A stretch of DNA of 64,000 bases from Porphyromonadaceae bacterium W3.11 (GTDB lineage Bacteria; Bacteroidota; Bacteroidia; Bacteroidales; Porphyromonadaceae): assembly GCA_030434245.1 (NCBI GenBank), contig JAUISX010000001.1:558001-622000 (forward strand), given 5' to 3'. Positions 28,010-36,531 of this stretch are shown here, piece after piece. The position numbers were made by a program, and so were the translations under genes. The notes beneath the pieces are model-generated. The model saw nothing but the letters and a program-made list of their open reading frames with translations. It did not search any database and was not told where the DNA came from. Numbering within the stretch: position 1 is the first letter of the stretch; the number at the start of each line of letters is the position of its first letter.

Positions 28010-28609
28010 ATGAAACAGAAAGTTCTACTCGTTTTACTAAACGAATATACAGATTGGGAAGGAGCATTCCTTTCTACTGCTCTTCATGTGGGAGTAATAC
28101 CGGGAAGTGAGATAAAATATGAAGTATGCACCGTTGCACCTACATTGGATGCTGTGCGTTCCATCGGCGGTTTTAGAACGTTGCCCGATTATTCTTTCGA
28201 TAACATGCCCAGAGATTATGTAGGCTTGGTGCTTATCGGCGGGAACAATTGGAGTTCCCCGGAAGCAGAGCTTGTCGTACCTTTGGTACAAGAGGCTTTG
28301 GATAATGGCAAAGTCATCGGAGCAATATGCAATGGTGCGTCCTTTATGTGTGCTCACGGCTTCCTAAACAATGTCAAGCATACGGGTAACGGACTTGATC
28401 AACTCAAACAATGGGGCGGCAGCACTTATACGAATGCGGCAGGTTATGTAGAGGTACAGGCTGTAAGTGACGGCAACATAGTTACAGCAAATGGTGTGGG
28501 ACATTTAGAGTTTACTCGTGAGATGCTTTTACTACTGAATGCTAATACACCCGAGAAGATAGCTGGCTGGTATGACTTCTACAAGAATGGGTTTGTAAAA
28601 CAAAACTAA
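28010..28609 (+). CDS. DJ-1/PfpI family (class I glutamine amidotransferase-like) protein
   Basis: ATG 28010 (MKQKVLLVLLNEYTDWEGAFL) gives 199 residues, the family norm; the longer frame from 27941 has an unlikely basic N-terminus. The nucleophile elbow AICNGASF places the reactive cysteine, with LVLIGGNNW and a C-terminal GVGHLEFTREML. Such proteins act as deglycase-like, peptidase-like or stress proteins; the exact reaction cannot be told. It is followed 3 bases later by a ClbS/DfsB-type gene, forming a two-gene unit flanked by decayed DNA and an IS982 relic. Confidence 0.85.
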   Translation: MKQKVLLVLLNEYTDWEGAFLSTALHVGVIPGSEIKYEVCTVAPTLDAVRSIGGFRTLPDYSFDNMPRDYVGLVLIGGNNWSSPEAELVVPLVQEALDNGKVIGAICNGASFMCAHGFLNNVKHTGNGLDQLKQWGGSTYTNAAGYVEVQAVSDGNIVTANGVGHLEFTREMLLLLNANTPEKIAGWYDFYKNGFVKQN

Positions 28610-28612
28610 TAT

Positions 28613-29149
28613 ATGGCACGAGCAACGACAAAAGCGGATTTGATAACATCTGCAAACGGACAATTTGATAAAATGTGGAAACTCATCGAAACGATGAGCG
28701 ATGAACAACAAATCGCATCATTTGCAGAAGAAATGGCAATGGCAGGCAAAGAGTCCCATTGGAGCAGAGACAAAAACCTGCGTGATGTTCTGGTACATCT
28801 GTACGAATGGCATCAACTACTGATAAATTGGATCAATGCCAATCGTAGAGGAGAACATAAGGCTTTTCTTCCAGAACCTTACAATTGGAAAACTTACCCA
28901 ATGATGAATGTTGAGTTGTGGCAGAAGCATCAAAATACACCCTTAGCAGAAGCCAAAGAGCGTTTGAATGCAAGTCACAGAGAAGTCATAAGTCTAATAG
29001 AGAGCTTCACCAACAAAGAACTATTTACCAAGAAACTATTTGACTGGACGGGAGCTTCTTCGCTCGGTGCCTATTGCGTTTCTACAACAGCAAGTCATTA
29101 TGACTGGGCTATAAAGAAAATCAAGGTGCATATCAAAACAAGTAAATAA
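28613..29149 (+). CDS. ClbS/DfsB family four-helix-bundle protein
   Basis: A 178-residue protein of the ClbS/DfsB (DUF1706) family, related to DinB four-helix bundles. The opening ATTKADLITSANGQFDKMWKLIE, RDVLVHLYEWHQLLINW and WTGASSLGAYCVSTTASHYDWA (landmarks) are typical. ClbS opens the cyclopropane of colibactin as self-protection; most relatives have no known substrate. It starts 3 bases after the DJ-1/PfpI gene. The pair may be horizontally acquired (inference). Confidence 0.85.
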   Translation: MARATTKADLITSANGQFDKMWKLIETMSDEQQIASFAEEMAMAGKESHWSRDKNLRDVLVHLYEWHQLLINWINANRRGEHKAFLPEPYNWKTYPMMNVELWQKHQNTPLAEAKERLNASHREVISLIESFTNKELFTKKLFDWTGASSLGAYCVSTTASHYDWAIKKIKVHIKTSK

Positions 29150-29253
29150 TCTATTATGCCGTAAATCACCGAGTAGAAAAATTTGTTTTTGGAATATCTC
29201 ATATAAAAAGATATGACTGTACAAATTCCGACACAAGCTACCGTAGAATATAG

Positions 29254-29292
29254 GCTCCCAGTAATAAGCATATAACACTTATTACTGGGAGC
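29254..29292. repeat. 15-bp perfect hairpin without T tract
   Basis: GCTCCCAGTAATAAG (29254-29268) pairs perfectly with 29278-29292 around a 9-base loop. No T run follows on either strand. It lies about 105 bases after the ClbS/DfsB-type gene and may end its transcript or mark an old insertion boundary. Confidence 0.6.
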
Positions 29293-29349
29293 AAGCACAT
29301 TAGAGGATTCTGCGTAACTTCATATCCCTTTCTTATCCAATACTTGATA

Positions 29350-29601
29350 GGGGTGCTGCTGTGCCTCAAACTGCATTTTGACATTAATGACAAAAGAGAG
29401 ATAATCGCCTACCAAAGCACTCCTGAAAATAGAGATGACTAGCGGTCCTAAATTAAAGGAAAACGTCCTAGTCCAACTAATATCTGAACTACTGTCGTAC
29501 TACCTGATGCCTCTAAAAAACGTTCCTTAAAACCTTGAAGTCATAGATAAAAATGTGCCTGCTGCACTTACCTAGAGTGCACTCGCACTATTTTAGGATG
29601 A
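29350..29601 (+). pseudogene. IS982 transposase relic with internal deletion
   Basis: CTCAAACTGCATTTTGAC...AATGACAAAAGAGAGATAATCGCCTA (29366-29411) tracks the intact IS982 transposase at about 38,763-38,808. After a jump, AACTACTGTCGTACTACCTGATGCC...TTCCTTAAAACCTTGAA matches its 3' end, running into a degenerate terminal repeat near 29,590-29,601. About 270 bases of the middle are missing and stops interrupt it. Confidence 0.75.
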
Positions 29602-29824
29602 TATCTCTGCAATGAAAAATCAAATACATTATTGTTTTTCACTTCATGCCAAACTTCTTAAGTTCAAGCCTACAAATGCCCAATATTCCACTACTCTTTG
29701 TCAGATAATTATAGACGCTAGCTAGATGCCAAAAATTGTACCAGTACCTTCTAAAGATTGGATAGGTATCATCACGAGGGGGGATAGTGGGTACTGAAGG
29801 ATATGATGGAGGAGAAAAAGACAT

Positions 29825-29868
29825 AAAAAAGGTTGCTCAAAGTAGTATTAAACCACTCTGAGCAACCT
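29825..29868 (-). terminator. Terminator after tRNA-Gln
   Basis: GGTTGCTC (29831-29838) pairs with GAGCAACC (29861-29868); on the minus strand the hairpin is followed by TTTTTT at 29825-29830. Confidence 0.8.
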
Positions 29869-29875
29869 TCTTTTG

Positions 29876-29946
29876 CTGTCTCGCAGGGATTCGAACCCCG
29901 AATTAAAGAGCCAGAATCTTTCGTGTTACCATTACACCACGAGACA
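29876..29946 (-). tRNA. tRNA-Gln (anticodon CTG)
   Basis: A 71-nt tRNA with acceptor TGTCTCG / CGAGACA, D arm GTGTAATGGTAACAC, anticodon loop TTCTGGC (CTG) between AAAGA and TCTTT, T arm GGGGTTCGAATCCC and discriminator G. Confidence 0.93.
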
Positions 29947-29947
29947 A

Positions 29948-29993
29948 AGTTTATTGTACCTTTTTCTAAGGTTGTGCAAAGGTACAATAAACT
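29948..29993 (-). promoter_or_regulatory. tRNA-Gln promoter inside a 16-bp perfect inverted repeat
   Basis: AGTTTATTGTACCTTT (29948-29963) and its exact complement (29978-29993) flank a 14-base spacer. The minus-strand arm contains the -7 box TACCTTTG (29977-29984), which points at the tRNA. The other arm presents TACCTTT on the plus strand, facing clpB's 3' end. The repeat may also act as the clpB terminator hairpin. Confidence 0.6.
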
Positions 29994-30036
29994 TAGCAAT
30001 CCATCAAGATTTCAATTAAGATTTTGCGTTCTATTC

Positions 30037-32631
30037 TTATGGCCTGTTATTGAAATTAAAGTCCGTTCCATCATAGTCCAGCACTATCTTTCCAAGTCTA
30101 GAAATCTTATCCTCAATAATCGCGACCGCTAACTTATCCAAGACTCTCCTCTGTATAACACGTTTCACAGGACGAGCCCCAAACTGTACATCAAATCCCT
30201 CCTCGGCAATCTGAGAGACAGCTTGGTCAGTATAGGTCAGTTCGATACCATTTTCAGCTAGTCTCTTGACGACTCTATTCAATTGAATCCTTACCACCTC
30301 ACTAATCTGATCTCTATCAAGAGGAGTGAAGACTATCGTCTCATCGATACGATTCAGAAACTCTGGGCGTATCCTCTGTTTGAGGAGTCCAAGCACTTCA
30401 AGCTCAGTCCTAGCTGTAACCTCTGCAATAGTTTCCTTAGTAACACCTTCCATATTCCGCTGGATGATATCAGATCCCATGTTAGAGGTCATGATAATGA
30501 TGGTATTTTTGAAGTTCACAGTCCTACCCTTATTGTCTGTCAGTCGACCATCGTCTAGCACCTGCAAGAGGACATTGAATACATCAGGGTGTGCCTTCTC
30601 TATCTCATCAAAAAGTACCACGGAATAAGGTTTGCGTCGGATCGCTTCGGTCAGCTGACCTCCTTCTTCATAGCCTATATATCCTGGAGGTGCTCCAATC
30701 AATCGAGACGCAGTATGCTTTTCCTGATACTCACTCATATCGATACGAGTCATCATATCCTCATCATCGAAGAGGAACTCGGCCAAAGCCCTAGCCACCT
30801 CAGTTTTACCAACTCCAGTAGTCCCTAAGAATAAGAAGGAGCCTATCGGCTTCTGACTATCCTGTAGCCCTGCTCTGCTACGACGAACGGCATTAGCAAT
30901 AGCGGTAATGGCTTCATCCTGACCCACTACTCTATCGTGCATCTTATCCTCTAGGGTCATGAGTTTTTCACGCTCTGAGGCCAACATTCTAGACACTGGT
31001 ATATTGGTCCACTTAGAGATGACCTCTGCGATATCTTCTTCATCTACAACCTCCTTAATCAGAGCATTATCGCCCTGAATTTCATGAAGTTTCTTTTCAG
31101 CTTCAGCGATTCCATTTTGGAGTTCTTGCAGTTTACCATACCGTATTTCGGCGACTCGTCCGTAATTTCCCTCTTGTTCAGCATGCTCTGCCTCTAGCTT
31201 CAGTTGCTCTATCTCGGCCTTATTCTTCTGAATCTTCTCCATCTCAGCCTTTTCACGCTCCCACTTACCGGTCAGCTCATTCAGCTTATCTTGGAGTTCG
31301 GCTATCTCATGATCTAACAGGGCACTCTTCTCTGTATCGCCATCACGCTTAATCGCCTCACGCTCAATCTCTAGCTGCCTCATCTTTCGCTGAATCTCAT
31401 CCAGTTCTTCAGGTAGAGAATCCACCTGCATCCTTAGTCGTGCAGCGGCTTCGTCCATGAGGTCAATCGCCTTATCGGGTAAAAATCTGTCGGTAATATA
31501 TCGACTAGATAGTTTTACAGCAGCAATGATGGCATCGTCCAAGATACGTACCTTATGGTGGGTCTCGTAACGTTCTTTCAAACCACGAAGGATACTGATA
31601 GAGCTCAATTCGTCTGGCTCATCGACCATCACGATTTGGAAACGACGCTCTAATGCTTTATCTTTCTCAAAATACTTTCTATACTCATCTAACGTAGTCG
31701 CTCCAATAGCTCTCAACTCTCCTCGTGAAAGAGCTGGCTTAAGTATATTGGCAGCATCCATAGCACCTTCGCCACCACCGGCCCCAACTAAGGTGTGGAT
31801 CTCATCAATGAACAGAATGACTTCGCCATCAGACTTCTTGACTTCATTCACGACACTCTTCAGGCGTTCCTCAAACTCTCCCTTATATTTCGCACCAGCG
31901 ACCAATGCACCCATATCGAGTGAATAGATCTGCTTGCTCTTAAGATTTTCAGGGACATCCCCACGTACGATACGACGGGCAAGACCTTCTGCAATAGCGG
32001 TCTTACCGACCCCTGGCTCACCTATCAAGATAGGGTTATTTTTAGTTCTCCTACTCAAAATCTGCAGTACCCTACGGATCTCATCATCACGTCCGATGAC
32101 GGGATCAAGCTTACCCTCCTTGGCACTCTTGCATAAGTTAATCGCATAAGTCCCAAGAGCATTGTAAGTGCTATCAGCACTAGGGCTATCTGCCTTTGCT
32201 CCGTTTCTTATTTCCATAATGGCTTCTTCTAATCCTTTATAAGTTATTCCTGCCGCGGATAAAATCTTAGCGGCTTCATTTTTACTCTTTACTAGTGATA
32301 ATAGCAGATGCTCTACCGCAGTGTACGCATCGCCCATCTTTTCACATATCTGCTCAGCTTCACTAAGCATACTTGACGTCTCTCTACTTAGATACGGCTC
32401 CCCACCCTCTACGCGAGGTAATTTATTAAGAGCCTGATCTACACGCTGGCGAAGATCATTGATATCCGCACCAACTCTAGAGACGGCATACTGTACGACA
32501 TTGTTCCCATCAGCCAATAAGGCATCGAGGAAATGTAGTGGCTCTATCGCTTGATGTCCCAAGCTCTGAGCTCTCTGGATGGCACCTTGTACCACCTCTT
32601 GTGACTTAATTGTATATTTATCCCATTTCAT
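30037..32631 (-). CDS. clpB: ATP-dependent disaggregase ClpB
   Basis: ATG 32631 ([14 protein letters not shown]) gives 864 residues, the standard ClpB length; the frame further upstream is not conserved in character. In order: double Clp N domain, first AAA+ ([28 protein letters not shown]), a coiled-coil middle domain (about residues 400-520), and second AAA+ ([30 protein letters not shown]). It dissolves protein aggregates with DnaK. A weak minus-strand promoter (AACTTTGC near 32,726) lies upstream. Confidence 0.97.
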   Translation of the reverse strand: MKWDKYTIKSQEVVQGAIQRAQSLGHQAIEPLHFLDALLADGNNVVQYAVSRVGADINDLRQRVDQALNKLPRVEGGEPYLSRETSSMLSEAEQICEKMGDAYTAVEHLLLSLVKSKNEAAKILSAAGITYKGLEEAIMEIRNGAKADSPSADSTYNALGTYAINLCKSAKEGKLDPVIGRDDEIRRVLQILSRRTKNNPILIGEPGVGKTAIAEGLARRIVRGDVPENLKSKQIYSLDMGALVAGAKYKGEFEERLKSVVNEVKKSDGEVILFIDEIHTLVGAGGGEGAMDAANILKPALSRGELRAIGATTLDEYRKYFEKDKALERRFQIVMVDEPDELSSISILRGLKERYETHHKVRILDDAIIAAVKLSSRYITDRFLPDKAIDLMDEAAARLRMQVDSLPEELDEIQRKMRQLEIEREAIKRDGDTEKSALLDHEIAELQDKLNELTGKWEREKAEMEKIQKNKAEIEQLKLEAEHAEQEGNYGRVAEIRYGKLQELQNGIAEAEKKLHEIQGDNALIKEVVDEEDIAEVISKWTNIPVSRMLASEREKLMTLEDKMHDRVVGQDEAITAIANAVRRSRAGLQDSQKPIGSFLFLGTTGVGKTEVARALAEFLFDDEDMMTRIDMSEYQEKHTASRLIGAPPGYIGYEEGGQLTEAIRRKPYSVVLFDEIEKAHPDVFNVLLQVLDDGRLTDNKGRTVNFKNTIIIMTSNMGSDIIQRNMEGVTKETIAEVTARTELEVLGLLKQRIRPEFLNRIDETIVFTPLDRDQISEVVRIQLNRVVKRLAENGIELTYTDQAVSQIAEEGFDVQFGARPVKRVIQRRVLDKLAVAIIEDKISRLGKIVLDYDGTDFNFNNRP

Positions 32632-33119
32632 ATTCTTTTCTCCTTTTTTATACCAATAGATGCAAAATAATGTCCGAAGACATAGTGTCGTGACAATCCC
32701 CCGATATATGTCACATTTAAGAGCAAAGTTGTCCAAAAAACATTCAAACCGTCATATTCAATAGACACATATTACTTATAAAAGGAGCCCTAATTATTAT
32801 ACTTATCTCATCACAATTACCGTTTATCTTTCGTTGACTCCATAACGTGTAATTCTTATAAGTGACGGCTAGATATCAATCCATTTATTGCAAAATATAT
32901 AAATTTTCAGCCACAAAAACAAAGCTCATCGGGTAATAAATACATTTACAATATATGGAAACTTCTATAATGAGAAATAAAAAACGGATTAAGATTAGAC
33001 AAAATGTATTCGTGTATCATAAAGAAAAGAGTTATCTTTGACCTCAAATAAATATTTTTAATTATTATTCCGTCAATAATAAAGATAATCAATAACTGAT
33101 AAAGTCAAACTAGATTTTT
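32632..33119. other. Divergent intergenic region between clpB and the sugar transporter
   Basis: No gene is seen. It should hold the promoters of both flanking genes; the plus-strand TATCTTTG at 33033-33040 is the clearest box. Confidence 0.5.
33033..33040 (+). promoter_or_regulatory. -7 box candidate for the FucP-type transporter
   Basis: TATCTTTG matches the -7 consensus and lies 80 bases upstream of the start at 33120. Confidence 0.5.
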
Positions 33120-34535
33120 ATGAATCCAACAACTCAACAAAAACAACAGAGCTATATGGTGCCATTCATCATCATGGTTGTACTAATGGCTCTAATTGGA
33201 TTGATTACCAATCTCAACCAACAGTTTCAGGCTCCAATGAAGGCAGCGTACCTCCTTAAGGGAGGGAATTGGTCCAATACGTTAGCTACATTGCTCAACT
33301 TCGCATTCTTTACAGCATATCTAGTAATGGGCCCTGTGAGCTCAAAATATATCGCTAAGAATGGTTATAAGAAGACTTTAGTCTTTGGACTAAGTATTCT
33401 TTGTATTGCCTTTGGTATTTATATGTCTTCGGCTTATGTCTTTGATGCCTTTGACTTAAAAAACTTCCAAGGTGCTATTGACGAAGCTAAAGCGATAGAG
33501 GCGGCGGGTGTTGCTGGAGTCCCAGCTATGCAAGCATTAGCCTCCAGTACTGGTCACTTCCATGTAGAGGTGTTGGAAGCCACAGGAGAATACAATGGCT
33601 TGACTTGGCTAGGTACGGTGACAGTCCCAATGGCATACTATGTATTCCTAATCGCTGCATTTATTGCCGGTACTGCTCTAACATATCTCCAAGCTGTCGT
33701 TAATCCGTATATCGTAGCGTGTGACGTGAAAGGGACAACTGCTATCCAACGTCAGAGCATTGCAGGTACAGGTAACTCACTGATGACAACCATTGGCCCT
33801 CTAATCGTAGCCTATATTATCTTCCAAGGTAAGGGTGGACTAGAGGTGGATATTACTTCCCTATATGTTCCATTTGCCATCCTCCTATTACTCGTGCTAA
33901 TCTTAGCATTCACCTTAAATAAGGTTGAGTTACCAGAAGTTGCGGGCGGTGGTGCAAAAGAGGCTGACCTCACAGAGAATATCTGGAGTTTCCGCCACGT
34001 AAAATTGGGCGTTTTAGCATTATTTGCTTACGTGGGTGTTGAAGTTTGTGTCGGTACCAATGTACTCTTCTACGCACAGGATGACCTAGGCTTTACCATT
34101 AAGGATGCCGCTCTAATTTCATCTATTTACTGGGGTGGATTGCTTGTAGGACGTTTCCTAAGTAGTTTCCTTAATAAAGTAAGTGCACAGAAGCAATTGT
34201 TAATCGCCTCTACTGGTGCTGGACTCTTTATCCTAATTTCTATGGTCACTAAAGAGCCATGGTTCTTAGCCGCTGTAGGCCTATTCCACTCTGTTATGTG
34301 GCCAGCTATTTTCACTCTTGCCTTAGTTGATTTAGGTCGATATACATCTAAAGCTTCAGGGATCTTAATGATGGGGTGCTTTGGTGGTGCATTGCTACCT
34401 GTGCTTCAGGGATTATTGGCAGACCAAATAGGCTCATGGCAATGGACCTGGCTATTCGTCATCCTTGGAGAAATATATATCCTGTATTACTCTCTAAGTG
34501 GACACAAAGTACTTAAGAAGGATTTAAATTTTTAA
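33120..34535 (+). CDS. FucP-type MFS sugar permease
   Basis: A 471-residue major facilitator protein with about 12 membrane segments. It has the FucP/GluP family opening ALIGLITNLNQQFQAPMKAAYLL and the HSVMWPAIFTLALVDLGRYTSKASGILMMG segment in the second half (landmarks). Family members are proton symporters for L-fucose, glucose or galactose. A GH29 fucosidase is encoded about 15.6 kb downstream, which favours fucose, but the window has no fucose catabolic genes. An IS1182-family element begins 75 bases after the stop. Confidence 0.85.
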   Translation: MNPTTQQKQQSYMVPFIIMVVLMALIGLITNLNQQFQAPMKAAYLLKGGNWSNTLATLLNFAFFTAYLVMGPVSSKYIAKNGYKKTLVFGLSILCIAFGIYMSSAYVFDAFDLKNFQGAIDEAKAIEAAGVAGVPAMQALASSTGHFHVEVLEATGEYNGLTWLGTVTVPMAYYVFLIAAFIAGTALTYLQAVVNPYIVACDVKGTTAIQRQSIAGTGNSLMTTIGPLIVAYIIFQGKGGLEVDITSLYVPFAILLLLVLILAFTLNKVELPEVAGGGAKEADLTENIWSFRHVKLGVLALFAYVGVEVCVGTNVLFYAQDDLGFTIKDAALISSIYWGGLLVGRFLSSFLNKVSAQKQLLIASTGAGLFILISMVTKEPWFLAAVGLFHSVMWPAIFTLALVDLGRYTSKASGILMMGCFGGALLPVLQGLLADQIGSWQWTWLFVILGEIYILYYSLSGHKVLKKDLNF

Positions 34536-34671
34536 ATCCCGGACCTTAAAAATCAGACTAACTTGTACTTAGTAACAGATACAACACTTACGCCTAAATA
34601 GTGTTCATGAGAAAGAGGGTGTGTCAAAACCTAGTTTTGATGCATCCTCAATTTTTTTGATAGGGTGTGTC

Positions 34672-36333
34672 CTAAGCAGCTACGAGATGTTTTAGAATTT
34701 GGTTTTCCTCTAAAAGTAGGTTGTTAGTGACTAAAAATGGATGATTTGGGCAAGAATGAGGTGTATTATCCATGTTTTTTGGGTTTTTCGCCATCATAGA
34801 GCATAGTTTCTTGACATTGAATGCTATGGCAAAGAAGGCAAAGTCCATAGTGACCTTGTCTTGACCGAAGTGTCGAAAGCGTTTGTAGCTCATATTGTAT
34901 TTCATTTGACCGAATACTGATTCTGGCTCTACACATCGTCGTCCTCGATGTCTTAGTCCTTCTTCGGAGGTAAGGAGTTGGTTTGCTTTCTTTTTGTACT
35001 CATTGAGTCTGTGATTGACCTCTATGATTCGATTGCCTTTTGCCTTAAAACATAGTCCTCTGAGTGGACATCCTTTGCACCTCGCAGCCTTATATCTCGC
35101 ACTCTCAGTAGTGTATCCGCTTGCTGTCTTGCCTCTCTTTGTCCCGATACGCCTCATCCTTTGTCCCATCGGGCAGACATAGTAATCTCCTTCTTTGCTG
35201 TAGTATAGCGATGAGGGCTGAAATGGGTCGGGCTTATAGCGAGGACGATGCTCAATATGGAAGCGATTGTATTTGACAAAGGGTGTTGTACCAGACTCTT
35301 CCATAAAACGATAGTTCTCTTCCGAGCCATAGCCAGAGTCGGCTACAACAGTAGAGGGCAAATCACCATAACGGTCTTGGTGGAATTGAAGAAAAGGGAT
35401 AAATGTGAGGGTGTCAGTAGGATTGTAGAAGAGTCCAAAGTTGGTAATAAATTGCTGATTCGTAGCTATTTGTAAATTGTAACCTGGCTTGGTTTGACCA
35501 TTTCTCATGGCATCCTCCTTCATACGCATAAAGGTGGCAGAGGGGTCGGTCTTGGAGTAGGAGTTGCGATCCTCGAGTTTTTCCAGCTTCTCGTCATACT
35601 CCATAAGTTTAGCCTTATGCTCTTCTAGTTGCTTGATCTGCTTCTTCCTCTCTCTTATTTTCTTTTTCTCCTCCTTGTTGACTGGTTCCGGGGTTCTCTC
35701 TAGTTCTGCTTTGAAGGTGGTCACCAGCTCTGAAAGTTGTTCCGCTGTAATCTCTACTTCTTCGCTACCCTCGCTATTCTCTTGAGCAATACAATCATCG
35801 ATTTGAGAGAGCAATGCCTTTAGCTTTTCCTGAAGTTTGGCTCGATTTCGTTCCACGCTCTTCCGCCACACAAAGGTGTATTTATTGGCTTTGGATTCTA
35901 TCTTAGTGCCATCGATATACTCCACATCAAGACTGATAAAACCTCTCTCTGCAAGTAACAATACCATCTGTGAGAAGACCTTATTGATCTCTCCTTTTAC
36001 ACGATTACGAAACCTATTGATGGTGATAAAATCTGGTTTTTCATACCCTGCAAGCCAGATGAAGTGGACATCTCTTTTGAGGGCTTGCTCAATCTTCCTG
36101 CACGAGTAGATGTTATTCATGTAGGCGTAGATAATCACCTTGAGCATCATCTTGGGGTGGTAGGGGTGGCGACCTATCTTACTGTACAAGCCCTTAATAT
36201 TCTCAATCTCAATAGCATCGATAATGGCATTGACCACTCTCACTGGATCATTAGCACAAATATCCTCGTCAAGCCTTTGAGGAAAAAGCATTGACCTATT
36301 GTGTATGTATGGACGAAATTGTATCTTTGTCAT
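34672..36333 (-). CDS. IS1182-family transposase
   Basis: About 553 residues from ATG 36333 (MTKIQFRPYIHN); intact. The order is typical: N-terminal DNA-binding region (HPYHPKMMLKVIIYAYMNNIYSCRKIEQAL), catalytic DDE parts YIDGTKIESKANKYTF and VVADSGYGSEENY, a coiled-coil lysine/glutamate-rich insert (about residues 165-265), and a C-terminal Cys-rich CKGCPLRGLC zinc-like motif followed by RRCVEPESVFGQMK. Confidence 0.93.
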   Translation of the reverse strand: MTKIQFRPYIHNRSMLFPQRLDEDICANDPVRVVNAIIDAIEIENIKGLYSKIGRHPYHPKMMLKVIIYAYMNNIYSCRKIEQALKRDVHFIWLAGYEKPDFITINRFRNRVKGEINKVFSQMVLLLAERGFISLDVEYIDGTKIESKANKYTFVWRKSVERNRAKLQEKLKALLSQIDDCIAQENSEGSEEVEITAEQLSELVTTFKAELERTPEPVNKEEKKKIRERKKQIKQLEEHKAKLMEYDEKLEKLEDRNSYSKTDPSATFMRMKEDAMRNGQTKPGYNLQIATNQQFITNFGLFYNPTDTLTFIPFLQFHQDRYGDLPSTVVADSGYGSEENYRFMEESGTTPFVKYNRFHIEHRPRYKPDPFQPSSLYYSKEGDYYVCPMGQRMRRIGTKRGKTASGYTTESARYKAARCKGCPLRGLCFKAKGNRIIEVNHRLNEYKKKANQLLTSEEGLRHRGRRCVEPESVFGQMKYNMSYKRFRHFGQDKVTMDFAFFAIAFNVKKLCSMMAKNPKNMDNTPHSCPNHPFLVTNNLLLEENQILKHLVAA

Positions 36334-36380
36334 AGTTAATTTATTGATATACATAAAGATACAAAATCTTTATGATATAG

Positions 36381-36412
36381 AAAAGCCCCAGCTTGTGAAA
36401 GTTGGGGCTTTT
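36381..36412. terminator. Terminator hairpin inside the IS1182 element, upstream of the transposase
   Basis: AAAAGCCCCAGCTT and its near-complement (36381-36412) form a GC-rich stem flanked by A and T runs on both strands, so it can work in either direction. It probably shields the transposase from outside transcription. Confidence 0.7.
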
Positions 36413-36531
36413 GTCGCAAAATAATAGGGTGCGTCAAAAAAATTAGTTTTGACACACCCTCTTTCTCATGAATGCGCATCAACAATCACATAAATAATCA
36501 AATGAAAGTGTTAGCATCATGTTGAGATAAT

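Larger units (their letters stand above)
29150..29875. other. Region with a perfect hairpin and an IS982 relic
   Basis: No intact gene. It contains the hairpin at 29254-29292 and the relic at 29350-29601, listed separately, plus a tRNA-Gln terminator at the right end. Confidence 0.6.
34605..36471 (-). mobile_element. IS1182-family insertion sequence with palindromic target repeat
   Basis: The element spans about 34,611-36,465, with inverted ends GAAAGAGGGTGTGTCAAAAC at both sides. TCATGA flanks both ends (34605-34610 and 36466-36471); because it is a palindrome it could be target duplication or part of longer inverted ends. Just inside each end is a second imperfect palindrome (AGGGTG...CACCCT type at about 36,426-36,460 and 34,616-34,648). 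It carries one transposase gene. Confidence 0.85.
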
